Origin: Streptomyces sp. NBC_00091
GTDB lineage: Bacteria; Actinomycetota; Actinomycetes; Streptomycetales; Streptomycetaceae
NCBI RefSeq assembly: GCF_026343185.1
Contig: NZ_JAPEMA010000001.1
Coordinates: 434,001 to 498,000 of the forward strand
Direction of reading: 5' to 3'
Length of the DNA: 64,000 bases
Positions 8,757 through 19,548 of this stretch are shown in pieces. Under the pieces are notes generated by a model. It did not search any database, was not told the origin of the DNA, and worked only from the letters and a program-made list of their open reading frames with translations. Within the stretch, counting starts at the first letter, position 1. Each line of letters starts with the position of its first letter. The position numbers were made by a program, and so were the translations under genes.

Positions 8757-9029
8757 CCCGCCGGTCCACTGACCGGCTGATCCACTGACCGATCGTGCGT
8801 CCGCACGGCGGCGGCCCAGCGCCGTTCCCGCATCCGTTCCCCTGTCCGTTCCTCTGGGGAACCCTCCTTTCCCTTCCTTCCGCATGCCCTGACTCTCCTG
8901 TCAGGCATACGTCATCCATGCCCACGGCGCACCCCGTGGCGTTCGCCGCCACCCTGCGCCCTCCCATGATCACTCCACGTGACCGCGCGGCTCCGCGCTG
9001 CCCGGACACCGTGGAGGGAGGTTTTCGTC

Positions 9030-11750
9030 ATGACCATGCTCACCCCCCGTACCCCCACGAAGCTCGCACCCCCGGGCCGGGCCCGCCGCGAGCGCAAGGC
9101 CGCCGAGCTGGAGGCCCGTACCCGCACCGTCGGCGAGCGGCTCGCCCGGGCCAGCGCCCGCCCGGGCGTCCAGGTCCTGCAGGAAGTGGACGCCTCCGGC
9201 AATGGCCTCACCCACGCCGAGGCCGCGCTGCGCCTGGAGCGCCACGGCACCAATGTCGTCGCCCAGGAGCGCGCGCCCCTGTGGTTCGTCCAGCTCGCGA
9301 AGGCGTACTGGAACCCCTTCATCGGGGTCCTGGTCTTCCTCGCGGCCGTCATGTACTGGCAGGACCCGGCGGACCCGGGCGTCATCATCCTCTCGGTGAT
9401 GGTCGGGATCAGCGGACTGCTCCGCTTCTGGCAGGAGTACCGCTCGGGCCGGGCCGCCGACGCGCTGAAGAAGCTCGTCACCACCACCTGCGCGGTGCAG
9501 CGCCGGGCCGGCAGCGGCTCGGGCCCCACCACCTTCGAGGTCCCGATGGACCAGGTGGTCCCGGGCGACCTGATCAAGCTCGCCGCCGGCGACCTGATCC
9601 CGGCCGACCTGCGGCTGATCACCTCCAAGGACCTGATGGTCGGCCAGGCGGCGCTGTCCGGCGAGTCGTTGCCGGTCGCCAAGGCCGACACTCGTCCCCA
9701 CGACCTCGGCCAGCAGGCGACCACCGACCCGGTGGAGGCCGACAACCTCTGCCTGATGGGGACCTCGGTCACCTCCGGGACCGCGACCGGAGTCGTCGTC
9801 GCCACCGGCGCCGACACCTACTTCGGCTCGATGGCCGGCTCCCTGGTCGGCGAGCGCCCGGAGACCAACTTCGACACCGGCGTGCGCAAGGTCAGCTTCC
9901 TGCTGATCCGCTTCATGCTGGTGATGGTCCCGATCGTCTTCATGATCAACGGCTTCACCAAGGGCGACTGGGAGGCCGCCTTCCTCCTCGGCATCGCCGT
10001 GGCGGTCGGCCTCACCCCCGAGATGCTGCCGATGGTGGTCTCGGCCAACCTGGCGCGCGGCGCCGTGGCGATGTCCAAGCGCAAGGTCGTCGTCAAGCGG
10101 CTCAACGCGATCCAGAACCTGGGCGCCATGGACGTGCTCTGCACGGACAAGACCGGCACCCTCACCGAGGACCGGATCGTCCTGGACCGCTACCTGGACG
10201 TGCACGGCGACGACGACAACGAGGTCCTGGAGTACGGCTACCTCAACTCGCACTTCCAGACCGGCCTGAAGAACCTGATGGACCAGGCGGTCATCGACCG
10301 CGTGGGCGAGGCCGAGGAGGTTGTCGTCGACGCTCGGTTCTCGATGGTCGACGAGATCCCCTTCGACTTCGCCCGGCGCCGGATGTCCGTGGTCCTGAAC
10401 CGCAACAGCATCGTGGGCGACCTCGGCCGCTCCGAGCACGTCATGATCACCAAGGGTGCCGTCGAGGAAGTCCTCGCCCTGTGCACGCACATGACGGACC
10501 GCGGGCAGAAGGTCGAGCTGACCGAGCAGCTGCGCTGGCACGTCTCGCGCATCGCCGAGGACAACAACCGCAAGGGCCTGCGCGTCCTCGCCGTCGCCAC
10601 CCGCACGATGAGCACCCCCCGCGACACCTACACGGTCGCCGACGAGGACCAGCTGACCCTGGTCGGCTTCCTCGCCTTCCTCGACCCGCCGAAGGCCGAC
10701 GCCGCCCAGGCCCTGCAGGGCCTCGCTGACAAGGGCATCGCGGTCAAGGTGGTGACCGGCGACAACGAGCTCGTCGCCGCCCGGGTCTGCGCCGACGTCG
10801 GCCTCACCGTCGGCCACGTGGTCGGCGGCACCGAGATCGACACCCTCGACGACACCGAACTGCGCGCGCTGGCCGCCCGTACGACGGTCTTCGCCAAGGT
10901 CAACCCGGTCCAGAAGGCCCGGATCGTACGGGCCCTGCAGGCCGAGGGGCACACCGTCGGCTTCCTCGGTGACGGGATCAACGACGCAGCCGCCCTGCGC
11001 GACGCCGATGTCGGCATCTCGGTCGACACCGCCGTCGACATCGCCAAGGAGTCGGCGGACATCATCCTGCTGGAGAAGGACCTGACCGTCCTCGAGCAGG
11101 GCGTGGTCCAGGGCCGGACCACCTTCGGCAACACGATCAAGTACATCAAGATGACGGCGTCGTCGAACTTCGGCAATGTCTTCTCGGTGCTGGTGGCGAG
11201 CGCGTTCATCCCCTTCCAGCCGATGCTCGCGATCATGCTGCTGGTCCAGAACCTGGTCTACGACATCGCCCAGCTGGCCACCCCGTGGGACCGGATGGAC
11301 GAGGAGTACCTGCGCAAGCCCCGCAACTGGGACGCCAAGGGCATCGGCCGCTTCATGCTCTGCATCGGCCCGATCAGCTCCATCTTCGACATCGCGATGT
11401 TCGTCGTCATGTGGAACGTGTTCGCCGCCAACAGCGAGGCGAACCAGGCGCTCTTCCAGTCCGGCTGGTTCATCGAGGGCCTGCTCTCGCAGACCCTGAT
11501 CGTCCACATGATCCGCACCCGCAAGATCCCCTTCATCCAGTCCCGCGCCTCCTGGCCGGTGATGGTGATGACCGTCCTCGCGGTGCTGACCGGGCTCTAC
11601 CTGCCCTTCTCCCCGCTGGCCGCCTCGCTGGGCTTCGTCGCCCTGCCGGCGGGCTACTTCCCCTGGCTGATCGGCGTACTGCTCGCGTACTGCGCGCTCA
11701 CGCAGCTGGTGAAGACCTGGTACATCCGCCGCTTCAACACCTGGCTCTAA
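9030..11750 (+). CDS. mgtA: Magnesium-translocating P-type ATPase
   Basis: A type P3B ATPase that imports Mg2+ (MgtA/MgtB family). The 906-residue protein starts at ATG 9030 behind GGAGGGAGG; the frame is open 17 codons further upstream but without a ribosome site. It has the cation-ATPase N-terminal region, the actuator motif LSGESLPVAK, the phosphorylation motif CTDKTGTLT (Asp373), the hinge GDGINDAAALRDADVGI, and a C-terminal block of membrane segments. PEMLPMVV in the fourth core helix is typical of Mg2+ ATPases. mgtC follows 15 bases downstream, so the two form a magnesium-starvation operon like Salmonella mgtCB in reverse order. A roughly 400-base structured leader precedes it. Confidence 0.93.
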   Translation: MTMLTPRTPTKLAPPGRARRERKAAELEARTRTVGERLARASARPGVQVLQEVDASGNGLTHAEAALRLERHGTNVVAQERAPLWFVQLAKAYWNPFIGVLVFLAAVMYWQDPADPGVIILSVMVGISGLLRFWQEYRSGRAADALKKLVTTTCAVQRRAGSGSGPTTFEVPMDQVVPGDLIKLAAGDLIPADLRLITSKDLMVGQAALSGESLPVAKADTRPHDLGQQATTDPVEADNLCLMGTSVTSGTATGVVVATGADTYFGSMAGSLVGERPETNFDTGVRKVSFLLIRFMLVMVPIVFMINGFTKGDWEAAFLLGIAVAVGLTPEMLPMVVSANLARGAVAMSKRKVVVKRLNAIQNLGAMDVLCTDKTGTLTEDRIVLDRYLDVHGDDDNEVLEYGYLNSHFQTGLKNLMDQAVIDRVGEAEEVVVDARFSMVDEIPFDFARRRMSVVLNRNSIVGDLGRSEHVMITKGAVEEVLALCTHMTDRGQKVELTEQLRWHVSRIAEDNNRKGLRVLAVATRTMSTPRDTYTVADEDQLTLVGFLAFLDPPKADAAQALQGLADKGIAVKVVTGDNELVAARVCADVGLTVGHVVGGTEIDTLDDTELRALAARTTVFAKVNPVQKARIVRALQAEGHTVGFLGDGINDAAALRDADVGISVDTAVDIAKESADIILLEKDLTVLEQGVVQGRTTFGNTIKYIKMTASSNFGNVFSVLVASAFIPFQPMLAIMLLVQNLVYDIAQLATPWDRMDEEYLRKPRNWDAKGIGRFMLCIGPISSIFDIAMFVVMWNVFAANSEANQALFQSGWFIEGLLSQTLIVHMIRTRKIPFIQSRASWPVMVMTVLAVLTGLYLPFSPLAASLGFVALPAGYFPWLIGVLLAYCALTQLVKTWYIRRFNTWL

Positions 11751-11765
11751 GAAGGAGGACGGCCG

Positions 11766-12482
11766 ATGACACTGCTCACGCAATGGGAGATGGCCGGGCA
11801 CCTGGCCGCGGCCCTCGGCTTCGGGGCCGTCATCGGCCTGGAACGGCAGTGGCGCGCCCGGATGGCGGGACTGCGTACGAACGCCCTGGTGGCGGGCGGG
11901 GCGGCGCTGTTCGTGCTGCTCTCGCAGTACGGGTTCCTGAGCGCGGTCTCCGAGGTGAACTACGACGGCTCGCGGGTCGCGGCCCAGATCGTCTCGGGGA
12001 TCGGCTTCCTCGGCGCCGGGGTGATCATGCGGGACGGGCTGAGCGTCCGGGGCCTGAACACGGCCGCCACCCTGTGGTGTTCGGCGGCCGTGGGCTGCCT
12101 GGCCGGGGTGGGCCTGTTCGTCCTCGCCGCCTTCGGCACGGTGGGCGTGGTGGGGGCCAACCTCCTGCTGCGCCCGCTGGGCCGGCGCCTGGACCGCGAG
12201 CCGGGCGGTGGGGCGGAGGTGGCCACCGACTACCACTTCGAGGCCGTCTGTCTGGAGGCGGAGGAGGCCCACATCCGCCACCGGCTGGTCGACGCGCTGG
12301 GCCGGCCGGGCTACCAGCTGCGGGAGATCCGCAGCCAGGACGGCCCGGTGCCCGGCCGGGTGACGGTGTCGGCCCTGCTGACCGCCGAGGGGGAGACGGG
12401 CCGGGCGCTGGAGGAAGCGGTCAGCAACCTCTCGCTCGACCCTTCGGTCTCGGCGGTGAGCTGGTCGGCGGTGCCCGCGTGA
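11766..12482 (+). CDS. mgtC: MgtC/SapB family membrane protein
   Basis: A small inner-membrane protein of the MgtC/SapB family, linked in other bacteria to survival at low magnesium and to regulation of ATP synthase and P-type ATPases rather than to transport itself. The 238 residues show the family signatures GAVIGLERQWRARMAGLRTNALV (here a 23-residue stretch near residues 20-42), SGIGFLGAGVIMRDG and NTAATLWCSAAVGCLAG, giving four or five membrane segments. A soluble C-terminal ACT-like domain occupies residues 150-238. It lies 15 bases after mgtA with GAAGGAGG in the gap. The next gene, ngcG, converges on it 51 bases away with no obvious terminator hairpin between. Confidence 0.9.
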   Translation: MTLLTQWEMAGHLAAALGFGAVIGLERQWRARMAGLRTNALVAGGAALFVLLSQYGFLSAVSEVNYDGSRVAAQIVSGIGFLGAGVIMRDGLSVRGLNTAATLWCSAAVGCLAGVGLFVLAAFGTVGVVGANLLLRPLGRRLDREPGGGAEVATDYHFEAVCLEAEEAHIRHRLVDALGRPGYQLREIRSQDGPVPGRVTVSALLTAEGETGRALEEAVSNLSLDPSVSAVSWSAVPA

Positions 12483-12533
12483 GGTGCGCACCGCAAGCCC
12501 TGGATCCACCAGAACGTCGGCCACCCCGGACCG

Positions 12534-13475
12534 CTACTTCAGCGTCGCCGAAGTGAGGCCCGCCTGGATCTGGCGCTGGAAGGACAGGTAGACCACCAGC
12601 ATCGGGATCATCGCGATGGTCACGCCGGCGAACAGCACCGGCAGGTCCGTCTCGTAGCCCATCTGGTACTGGAGCTGGATCAGGCCCTGGGTGAGCATGT
12701 AGCGCTCGGGGTCCGATCCGCTCTGGGGCTGCATCAGCACGGAGGGCAGGATGTACTGGTTCCACTGGCCCAGGACATTGAATATCCCCACGCTGATCAG
12801 GCCCGGCTTGGCCATCGGCAGCATCACCTGGAAGAAGATCCGGGTGTCGGAGGCCCCGTCGATCACCGCCGCCTCGTGCACCGCCGTCGGCAGGGTGCGG
12901 AAGAAGGAGTGCATGAAGAAGACGGTGAAGGGCATCGAGTAGGCGATGTAGACCAGGATCAGCCCCTGGTACGTGTTGAGCATGTCCAGGCGCTTGACCA
13001 TGAAGAACAGCGGTACGAGCGCCAGGAAGACGGGGAACATCGCCCCGCTGACGAAGAAGTAGTAGATGATCCGGTTCCCCCGGAAGGGGTAGCGGGCCAG
13101 GACGTACGCGGCCATGGAGCCGAACAGCATGGTCAGCGGGACCGAGAAGGCCATCACGATCAGCGTGTGGCCGAAGTAGCCGCCGATGCCCTTGTCCCAG
13201 GCACGGCCGAAGGCGTCGAAGTGCCAGTTGGCGGGCCAGCTGAGGGCCGAGGCGCCGATCTGCGTGTCGGTCTTGAACGAGCCGAGCGCCAGCCAGATCA
13301 GGGGCAGGACGATCAGTATCGCCCAGACGGCGAGGAAGCCGTGCGAGAAGACGTTGAGCACCATGCCGTCGGAGCGGCGGCCACCGCCCTCCCGGGCGCG
13401 GCGGCCGCCGGCGGCGCCGTCCCGCTCGGCCGAGGGCTCGCCCGGTGCCTTGGTCACTGTGGACTGTGCAGTCAT
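12534..13475 (-). CDS. ngcG: Chitobiose/GlcNAc ABC transporter permease (NgcG-type)
   Basis: Second permease of a CUT1 (maltose-type) sugar ABC importer; 313 residues with six membrane segments after a 35-residue basic cytosolic tail. The EAA loop that docks the ATPase reads EAAVIDGASDTRIFFQVMLP. It is the last gene of ngcE-ngcF-ngcG, 13 bases after ngcF. No ATPase gene is in the operon, as is usual for Streptomyces CUT1 systems, which share the MsiK ATPase encoded elsewhere. Assignment to N-acetylglucosamine/N,N'-diacetylchitobiose uptake comes from synteny with SCO6005-6007 as I recall it and the DasR-type site in the operon promoter; it is not proven by this protein alone. Confidence 0.85.
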   Translation of the reverse strand: MTAQSTVTKAPGEPSAERDGAAGGRRAREGGGRRSDGMVLNVFSHGFLAVWAILIVLPLIWLALGSFKTDTQIGASALSWPANWHFDAFGRAWDKGIGGYFGHTLIVMAFSVPLTMLFGSMAAYVLARYPFRGNRIIYYFFVSGAMFPVFLALVPLFFMVKRLDMLNTYQGLILVYIAYSMPFTVFFMHSFFRTLPTAVHEAAVIDGASDTRIFFQVMLPMAKPGLISVGIFNVLGQWNQYILPSVLMQPQSGSDPERYMLTQGLIQLQYQMGYETDLPVLFAGVTIAMIPMLVVYLSFQRQIQAGLTSATLK

Positions 13476-13488
13476 CGTGGCACTCCTC

Positions 13489-14433
13489 TCAGAACTCGAT
13501 GCGCTCGCGGCGGGTGGCGCGCAGCGTGACGATGGAGAGGATCATGGTCAGGAGGAGCATGACCACGCCCATGGCGCAGGCGTATCCGCTCTTGCCGAAG
13601 TACAGGAAGTTGCGCATCAGCACCGTGGCCATGACCTCGCTGTGGTGGTCGGGTCCGCCGCCGAACTGGCCCGAGGTCATGGTCGACACCAGGACGAACA
13701 TGTCCATCGCGGCGATGCCCAGGTAGACCGCGGAGGTCTGCACAGAGTCCCACAGCAGGGGCAGCGTGACCTTGAGGAAGGTCTGGGCGCGCCCGGCGCC
13801 GTCGAGCAGGGCGGCCTCGTAGATGTCCTTGGGTACGGACTGCATCGCCGCCGAGAAGAGGACCAGGTAGAAGCCGACCCCGTGCCAGACCACCACCAGC
13901 AGCAGGCACCACAGGACGAGGTCGGGCTGGTTGAGCCATTCGACGGGGTGGGCGGGGTCGACGAGACCGACCTTGGCGAGGAATCCGTTCAGCAGGCCGC
14001 CCTCGTCGCTGCGGTACACCGCTCCGAAGAGCACCGCGAGGATGGCGAGGGAGAGGACCTGCGGGAAGAAGTAGACGATCTTGTAGAAGGCCGATCCCCG
14101 TACGCCCCGCACCCCGCCCGCCCCGCTGCGCCCTCCGGCGTTCACCATGAAGGCGAAGAAGAGGGCCAGCAGGATGGTGATCACCGGGACGAACACCAGG
14201 AGCAGCAGGTTGTGCCACAGGGCGCCGCGGAAGACCTCGTCCTTCATCAGGGTGGAGTAGTTCTCCAGGCCGACGAAGTCGAACGTCGGTGACTGGCCCG
14301 ACCAGTTGGTGAAGGAATAGCCGAACGTCTGGATGTACGGCCAGATGACGAAAGTCAGATACAGCGCGAGCGGCAGGACGAGGAAGCCGGCGATGAAGCC
14401 GGTCCGTCCCCTGCCCCGGGCTACTTGGCTCAT
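13489..14433 (-). CDS. ngcF: Chitobiose/GlcNAc ABC transporter permease (NgcF-type)
   Basis: First permease of the CUT1 sugar importer; 314 residues, MalF-like but without the large MalF periplasmic loop. It starts at ATG 14433 (MSQVARGRGRTGFIAG), which has AGGGACGG upstream; the frame continues upstream into ngcE without family sequence. Hydrophobic segments begin at GFIAGFLVLPLALYLTFVI. The EAA loop reads YEAALLDGAGRAQTFLKVTLP, matching the ATPase-docking consensus. It lies 38 bases after ngcE and 13 bases before ngcG in a single transcription unit. The natural partner ATPase (MsiK) is not in the window. Confidence 0.86.
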   Translation of the reverse strand: MSQVARGRGRTGFIAGFLVLPLALYLTFVIWPYIQTFGYSFTNWSGQSPTFDFVGLENYSTLMKDEVFRGALWHNLLLLVFVPVITILLALFFAFMVNAGGRSGAGGVRGVRGSAFYKIVYFFPQVLSLAILAVLFGAVYRSDEGGLLNGFLAKVGLVDPAHPVEWLNQPDLVLWCLLLVVVWHGVGFYLVLFSAAMQSVPKDIYEAALLDGAGRAQTFLKVTLPLLWDSVQTSAVYLGIAAMDMFVLVSTMTSGQFGGGPDHHSEVMATVLMRNFLYFGKSGYACAMGVVMLLLTMILSIVTLRATRRERIEF

Positions 14434-14471
14434 GGTGTCCGTCCCTGATGACGCTGCCGGTGGACGTGGGG

Positions 14472-15983
14472 TCAGCTGCGGTGGTTGTTCTTGGCGTTGG
14501 GGTCCTTGGCAGCCTTGTCTACCGCAGCCTGCGCCCGCTTGATCCACTCCTTTGGCTGGATCCGCTGGGCCATCAGCTCATTGGACGCGTTCTGGATGTC
14601 GGCGTCCATCTCGCTGTACCAGTCGGGGTAGAGGTAGTTGAAGGTGTTCTCCCCGGCCGTCTTGACCGCGGCGACGGCGGACTGGGTGCCCGGGCGGAGC
14701 TTGACGCCGGGGTCCACGCCGTCCTTGACGACGGTGAGGGAGTTGGCCTGCTGGGCGAAGATCGTCGACCATTCGCGGGAGAGCATGGAGCGCAGGAACT
14801 CCATGCCGCCGGCCTTGTTGGCGGCCTTCTCCGGGACGACGAAGGCCTCGTTGGCCCCCGCCCGGATGGCGGTGAAGGGCAGCTTGCTGTCGGCGAGCAC
14901 CGGCACCGGCAGGAACTTCATGTCGAAGTCCTCCGGGGTCTGCTTGAGCTGCTCGTTCTCCAGCCAGGAGCCGGAGGGGATGAAGGCCGCCTTGTACTGG
15001 TTCCAGGCGGTCTGGGACTCCGTGTGGGTCAGGCCGTTGGTGCCCGGCATGAGGTAGCCCTTCTCGACCACCTCGTAGACGGCCTCGACGGCGGCCAGGG
15101 CGGCGGGGTTGCCCTCGAAGGCGTTCGGCGCCAGGTTGTCGATGGCCTTCATGGCCTCCAGACCGCCCTTCTTGGCGATCAGGTCCATGATGACGACATT
15201 GATGTAGTACGGGTACTTGCCCTGGTGGGCCAGGCCGCCGATGCCGGCCTCCTTGGCCTTGGCGCAGACGGCCAGGAACTCGTCCCAGGTCTTCGGCTCG
15301 GTCCAGCCCTTCTCCTTGAAGAGCTTGCCGGAGTACCAGAGTCCGAAGACGGTGTAGACGTAGTTCAGGGCGACGAACTTTCCGCCCTGGGTGCCCTGTT
15401 GGACCGTGCCGGGGATCAGGGTGTCGCGGACCTTCTTGTTCGGGTCGTCGAGCGAGGGGGCGTCGAGGACCGCGCTGAGGTCGGCGAGCTGGCCGCCCTT
15501 GGCGAGCACGTCGATCTTGATCATCTGGGCGCCGGAGTCGTTGAGGACGTCCGGCGGGTTGCCGGTGTTGAACCGGGGCTGGAGCTTGGCCGCGATCTCC
15601 TGCGTGGCCAGGTGGGAGCTGGTGGTGCCCCACTTCTTGTCGAAGGCGGCCTCCCAGGCCTTCGCGTAGTCGTCGCCGAAACCGCCCTTGAAGATGACCA
15701 CGTCGAGCTTGCCGCCCTTGGCGACGCCGAAGGGGTTCTCCTTGGACACGAGCCCCTTGTCGGGGCCCTTCGTGGTGTCCTCACCGCCGGAGGCGCAGGC
15801 GGACAGGAAGCTCATCGTCGGCACCGAGACAAGTCCGAGTGCCGCGGAGCGCTTGATCAGGTCGCGGCGGCCAAGGCCCTCACGTGGTAGGTTCTTGCCG
15901 CCCTGCGAGGGGTCGTTTCGGGCTGGACCGCAACCTTCGGGTTGGAAGCCCGCCGCATCGCCGGTGGGTGGAGTCACGCTCAT
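14472..15983 (-). CDS. ngcE: Tat-type sugar-binding lipoprotein (NgcE-type)
   Basis: Solute-binding component of the NgcEFG importer, expected to bind N-acetylglucosamine or chitobiose outside the membrane. The 503-residue protein starts at ATG 15983 just after GAAGGCGAGGAC. It carries an unusually long N-region followed by a twin-arginine signal, GRRDLIKRSAALG (Arg39-Arg40), and a lipobox LSAC (Cys63), so it is probably exported folded by Tat and then lipidated. The mature part is an extracellular solute-binding family 1 protein (NPPDVLNDSGAQMIKIDVLA, ALNYVYTVFGLWYSGKLF). It leads the operon from a promoter at 16113-16142 that overlaps a DasR-like operator. Confidence 0.86.
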   Translation of the reverse strand: MSVTPPTGDAAGFQPEGCGPARNDPSQGGKNLPREGLGRRDLIKRSAALGLVSVPTMSFLSACASGGEDTTKGPDKGLVSKENPFGVAKGGKLDVVIFKGGFGDDYAKAWEAAFDKKWGTTSSHLATQEIAAKLQPRFNTGNPPDVLNDSGAQMIKIDVLAKGGQLADLSAVLDAPSLDDPNKKVRDTLIPGTVQQGTQGGKFVALNYVYTVFGLWYSGKLFKEKGWTEPKTWDEFLAVCAKAKEAGIGGLAHQGKYPYYINVVIMDLIAKKGGLEAMKAIDNLAPNAFEGNPAALAAVEAVYEVVEKGYLMPGTNGLTHTESQTAWNQYKAAFIPSGSWLENEQLKQTPEDFDMKFLPVPVLADSKLPFTAIRAGANEAFVVPEKAANKAGGMEFLRSMLSREWSTIFAQQANSLTVVKDGVDPGVKLRPGTQSAVAAVKTAGENTFNYLYPDWYSEMDADIQNASNELMAQRIQPKEWIKRAQAAVDKAAKDPNAKNNHRS

Positions 15984-16109
15984 GTCCTCGCCTTCGTCGC
16001 ATGGTGAAGGTGCTTGGATGTGGAGCCAGTTGCCGGGGGTGCGAGCGCGACAGTCTCTGATCGCGCCACCCCCGGCCGGGGCAACTTTGCCGCAGCAGCC
16101 CGGACGGCC

Positions 16110-16142
16110 ACAGGTATAGTCCACTTCCGCTCGGCTCAGCAA
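16110..16142 (-). promoter_or_regulatory. ngcE promoter overlapped by a DasR-type (dre) operator
   Basis: On the minus strand TTGCTG (16137-16142) and TATACC (16113-16118) stand 18 bases apart as -35 and -10. The 16-mer AGTGGACTATACCTGT (16110-16125) overlaps the -10 and matches the dre consensus ACTGGTCTAGACCAGT at 12 of 16 positions. DasR is the GntR repressor of chitin and GlcNAc use in Streptomyces, which suits the operon. Confidence 0.6.
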
Positions 16143-16221
16143 GATCGTGCGCAACTATCGTTCCCGGCTTTTCCGAGTTGAGACCTGTCCGTCATCTGAA
16201 ACCGCCGCCGCGAAAAGCGGA

Positions 16222-16254
16222 AGGGCCGTACCCCCTTAACGGGGATACGGCCCT
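16222..16254 (-). terminator. Terminator of the aconitase gene
   Basis: AGGGCCGTA-C-CCCC pairs with GGGG-A-TACGGCCCT around a TTAAC loop, giving thirteen pairs with one mismatch. It lies 42 bases after the acnA stop. A smaller hairpin, AGGCGG/CCGCCT (16266-16286), lies between it and the stop. Confidence 0.8.
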
Positions 16255-16295
16255 ATGGTGCCGATAGGCGGCGGATCGCTCCGCCTGGCGCGCCC

Positions 16296-19115
<2,820 letters not shown>

Positions 19116-19145
19116 GGGGGCGGCTTGCGGTACGCCTTCGGCAGA

Positions 19146-19163
19146 TATCTCGATGTCGAGATA
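19146..19163. promoter_or_regulatory. Perfect 18-bp palindrome, candidate MarR-type operator of acnA
   Basis: TATCTCGATGTCGAGATA has two exact 8-bp arms around TG, the form bound by MarR-family dimers. It lies 136-153 bases upstream of acnA. In S. coelicolor the MarR regulator TamR is reported to act on the aconitase gene, so this is a candidate TamR site. Confidence 0.6.
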
Positions 19164-19521
19164 ACTCTAGTACATGTCCGGGGGCGGGGACGAGGCGCGC
19201 ACCTCGCGGCCCGCCGGAGCCGTCCACCAGGCGGACGCTCCGGCATGCCCGGATTCGGTGGACACGCGTGCGCGGCGACCGGCGGCCGGGGAACTCGACA
19301 GGGAAGCCCGGCGGGGAAGCCCGGCGGGTCAGATGCGGATAAATGGCACTACGCGGCACGCCGTCACCCGGACAGCCCCGGACCGGTGGCGGCCACGGAG
19401 GCGGCCGCGCAGGCTGGAGCAACCCCTCCCCGGTCGCCCGACCGGGCACCAGACGTACACCGGGCGGGACATGGGACCTGACGGTCGATAACACCCGTGC
19501 GCCACACCCCCCGCCAGCCTC

Positions 19522-19542
19522 ATCTCATATCTGAGATACGGT
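19522..19542 (+). promoter_or_regulatory. Palindrome and -10-like element directly before the murA fusion
   Basis: ATCTCATATCTGAGAT (19522-19537, 6-bp arms) overlaps TACGGT (19537-19542), which ends six bases before the ATG. No Shine-Dalgarno sequence is present, so this looks like a leaderless promoter whose -10 is covered by an operator. The gene's own N-terminal helix-turn-helix domain is an obvious candidate to bind it. Confidence 0.5.
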
Positions 19543-19548
19543 GCCCCC

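Larger units (their letters stand above)
8422..9029. other. 608-bp divergent intergenic region between rok7B7 and mgtA
   Basis: No convincing protein gene is seen here apart from a possible 24-codon leader peptide. It holds the rok7B7 promoter side (about 8510-8600) and, toward mgtA, a long C- and T-rich leader with two well-formed hairpin domains. I looked for the conserved core of the M-box magnesium riboswitch (GTTAGGTGAGGCTCC) and did not find it. Confidence 0.6.

Noticed and set aside
8560..9029. M-box (ykoK) magnesium riboswitch before mgtA
   Set aside because: The conserved core around GTTAGGTGAGGCTCC and the downstream GCTGCCC context were not found; only generic hairpins are present.
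8970..12524. A 1184-codon open frame on the minus strand opposite mgtA-mgtC
   Set aside because: It is antisense to a certain P-type ATPase, its translation is low-complexity Gly/Val/Asp/Arg/His, and it has no ribosome site. Such frames arise from G/C-rich third positions.
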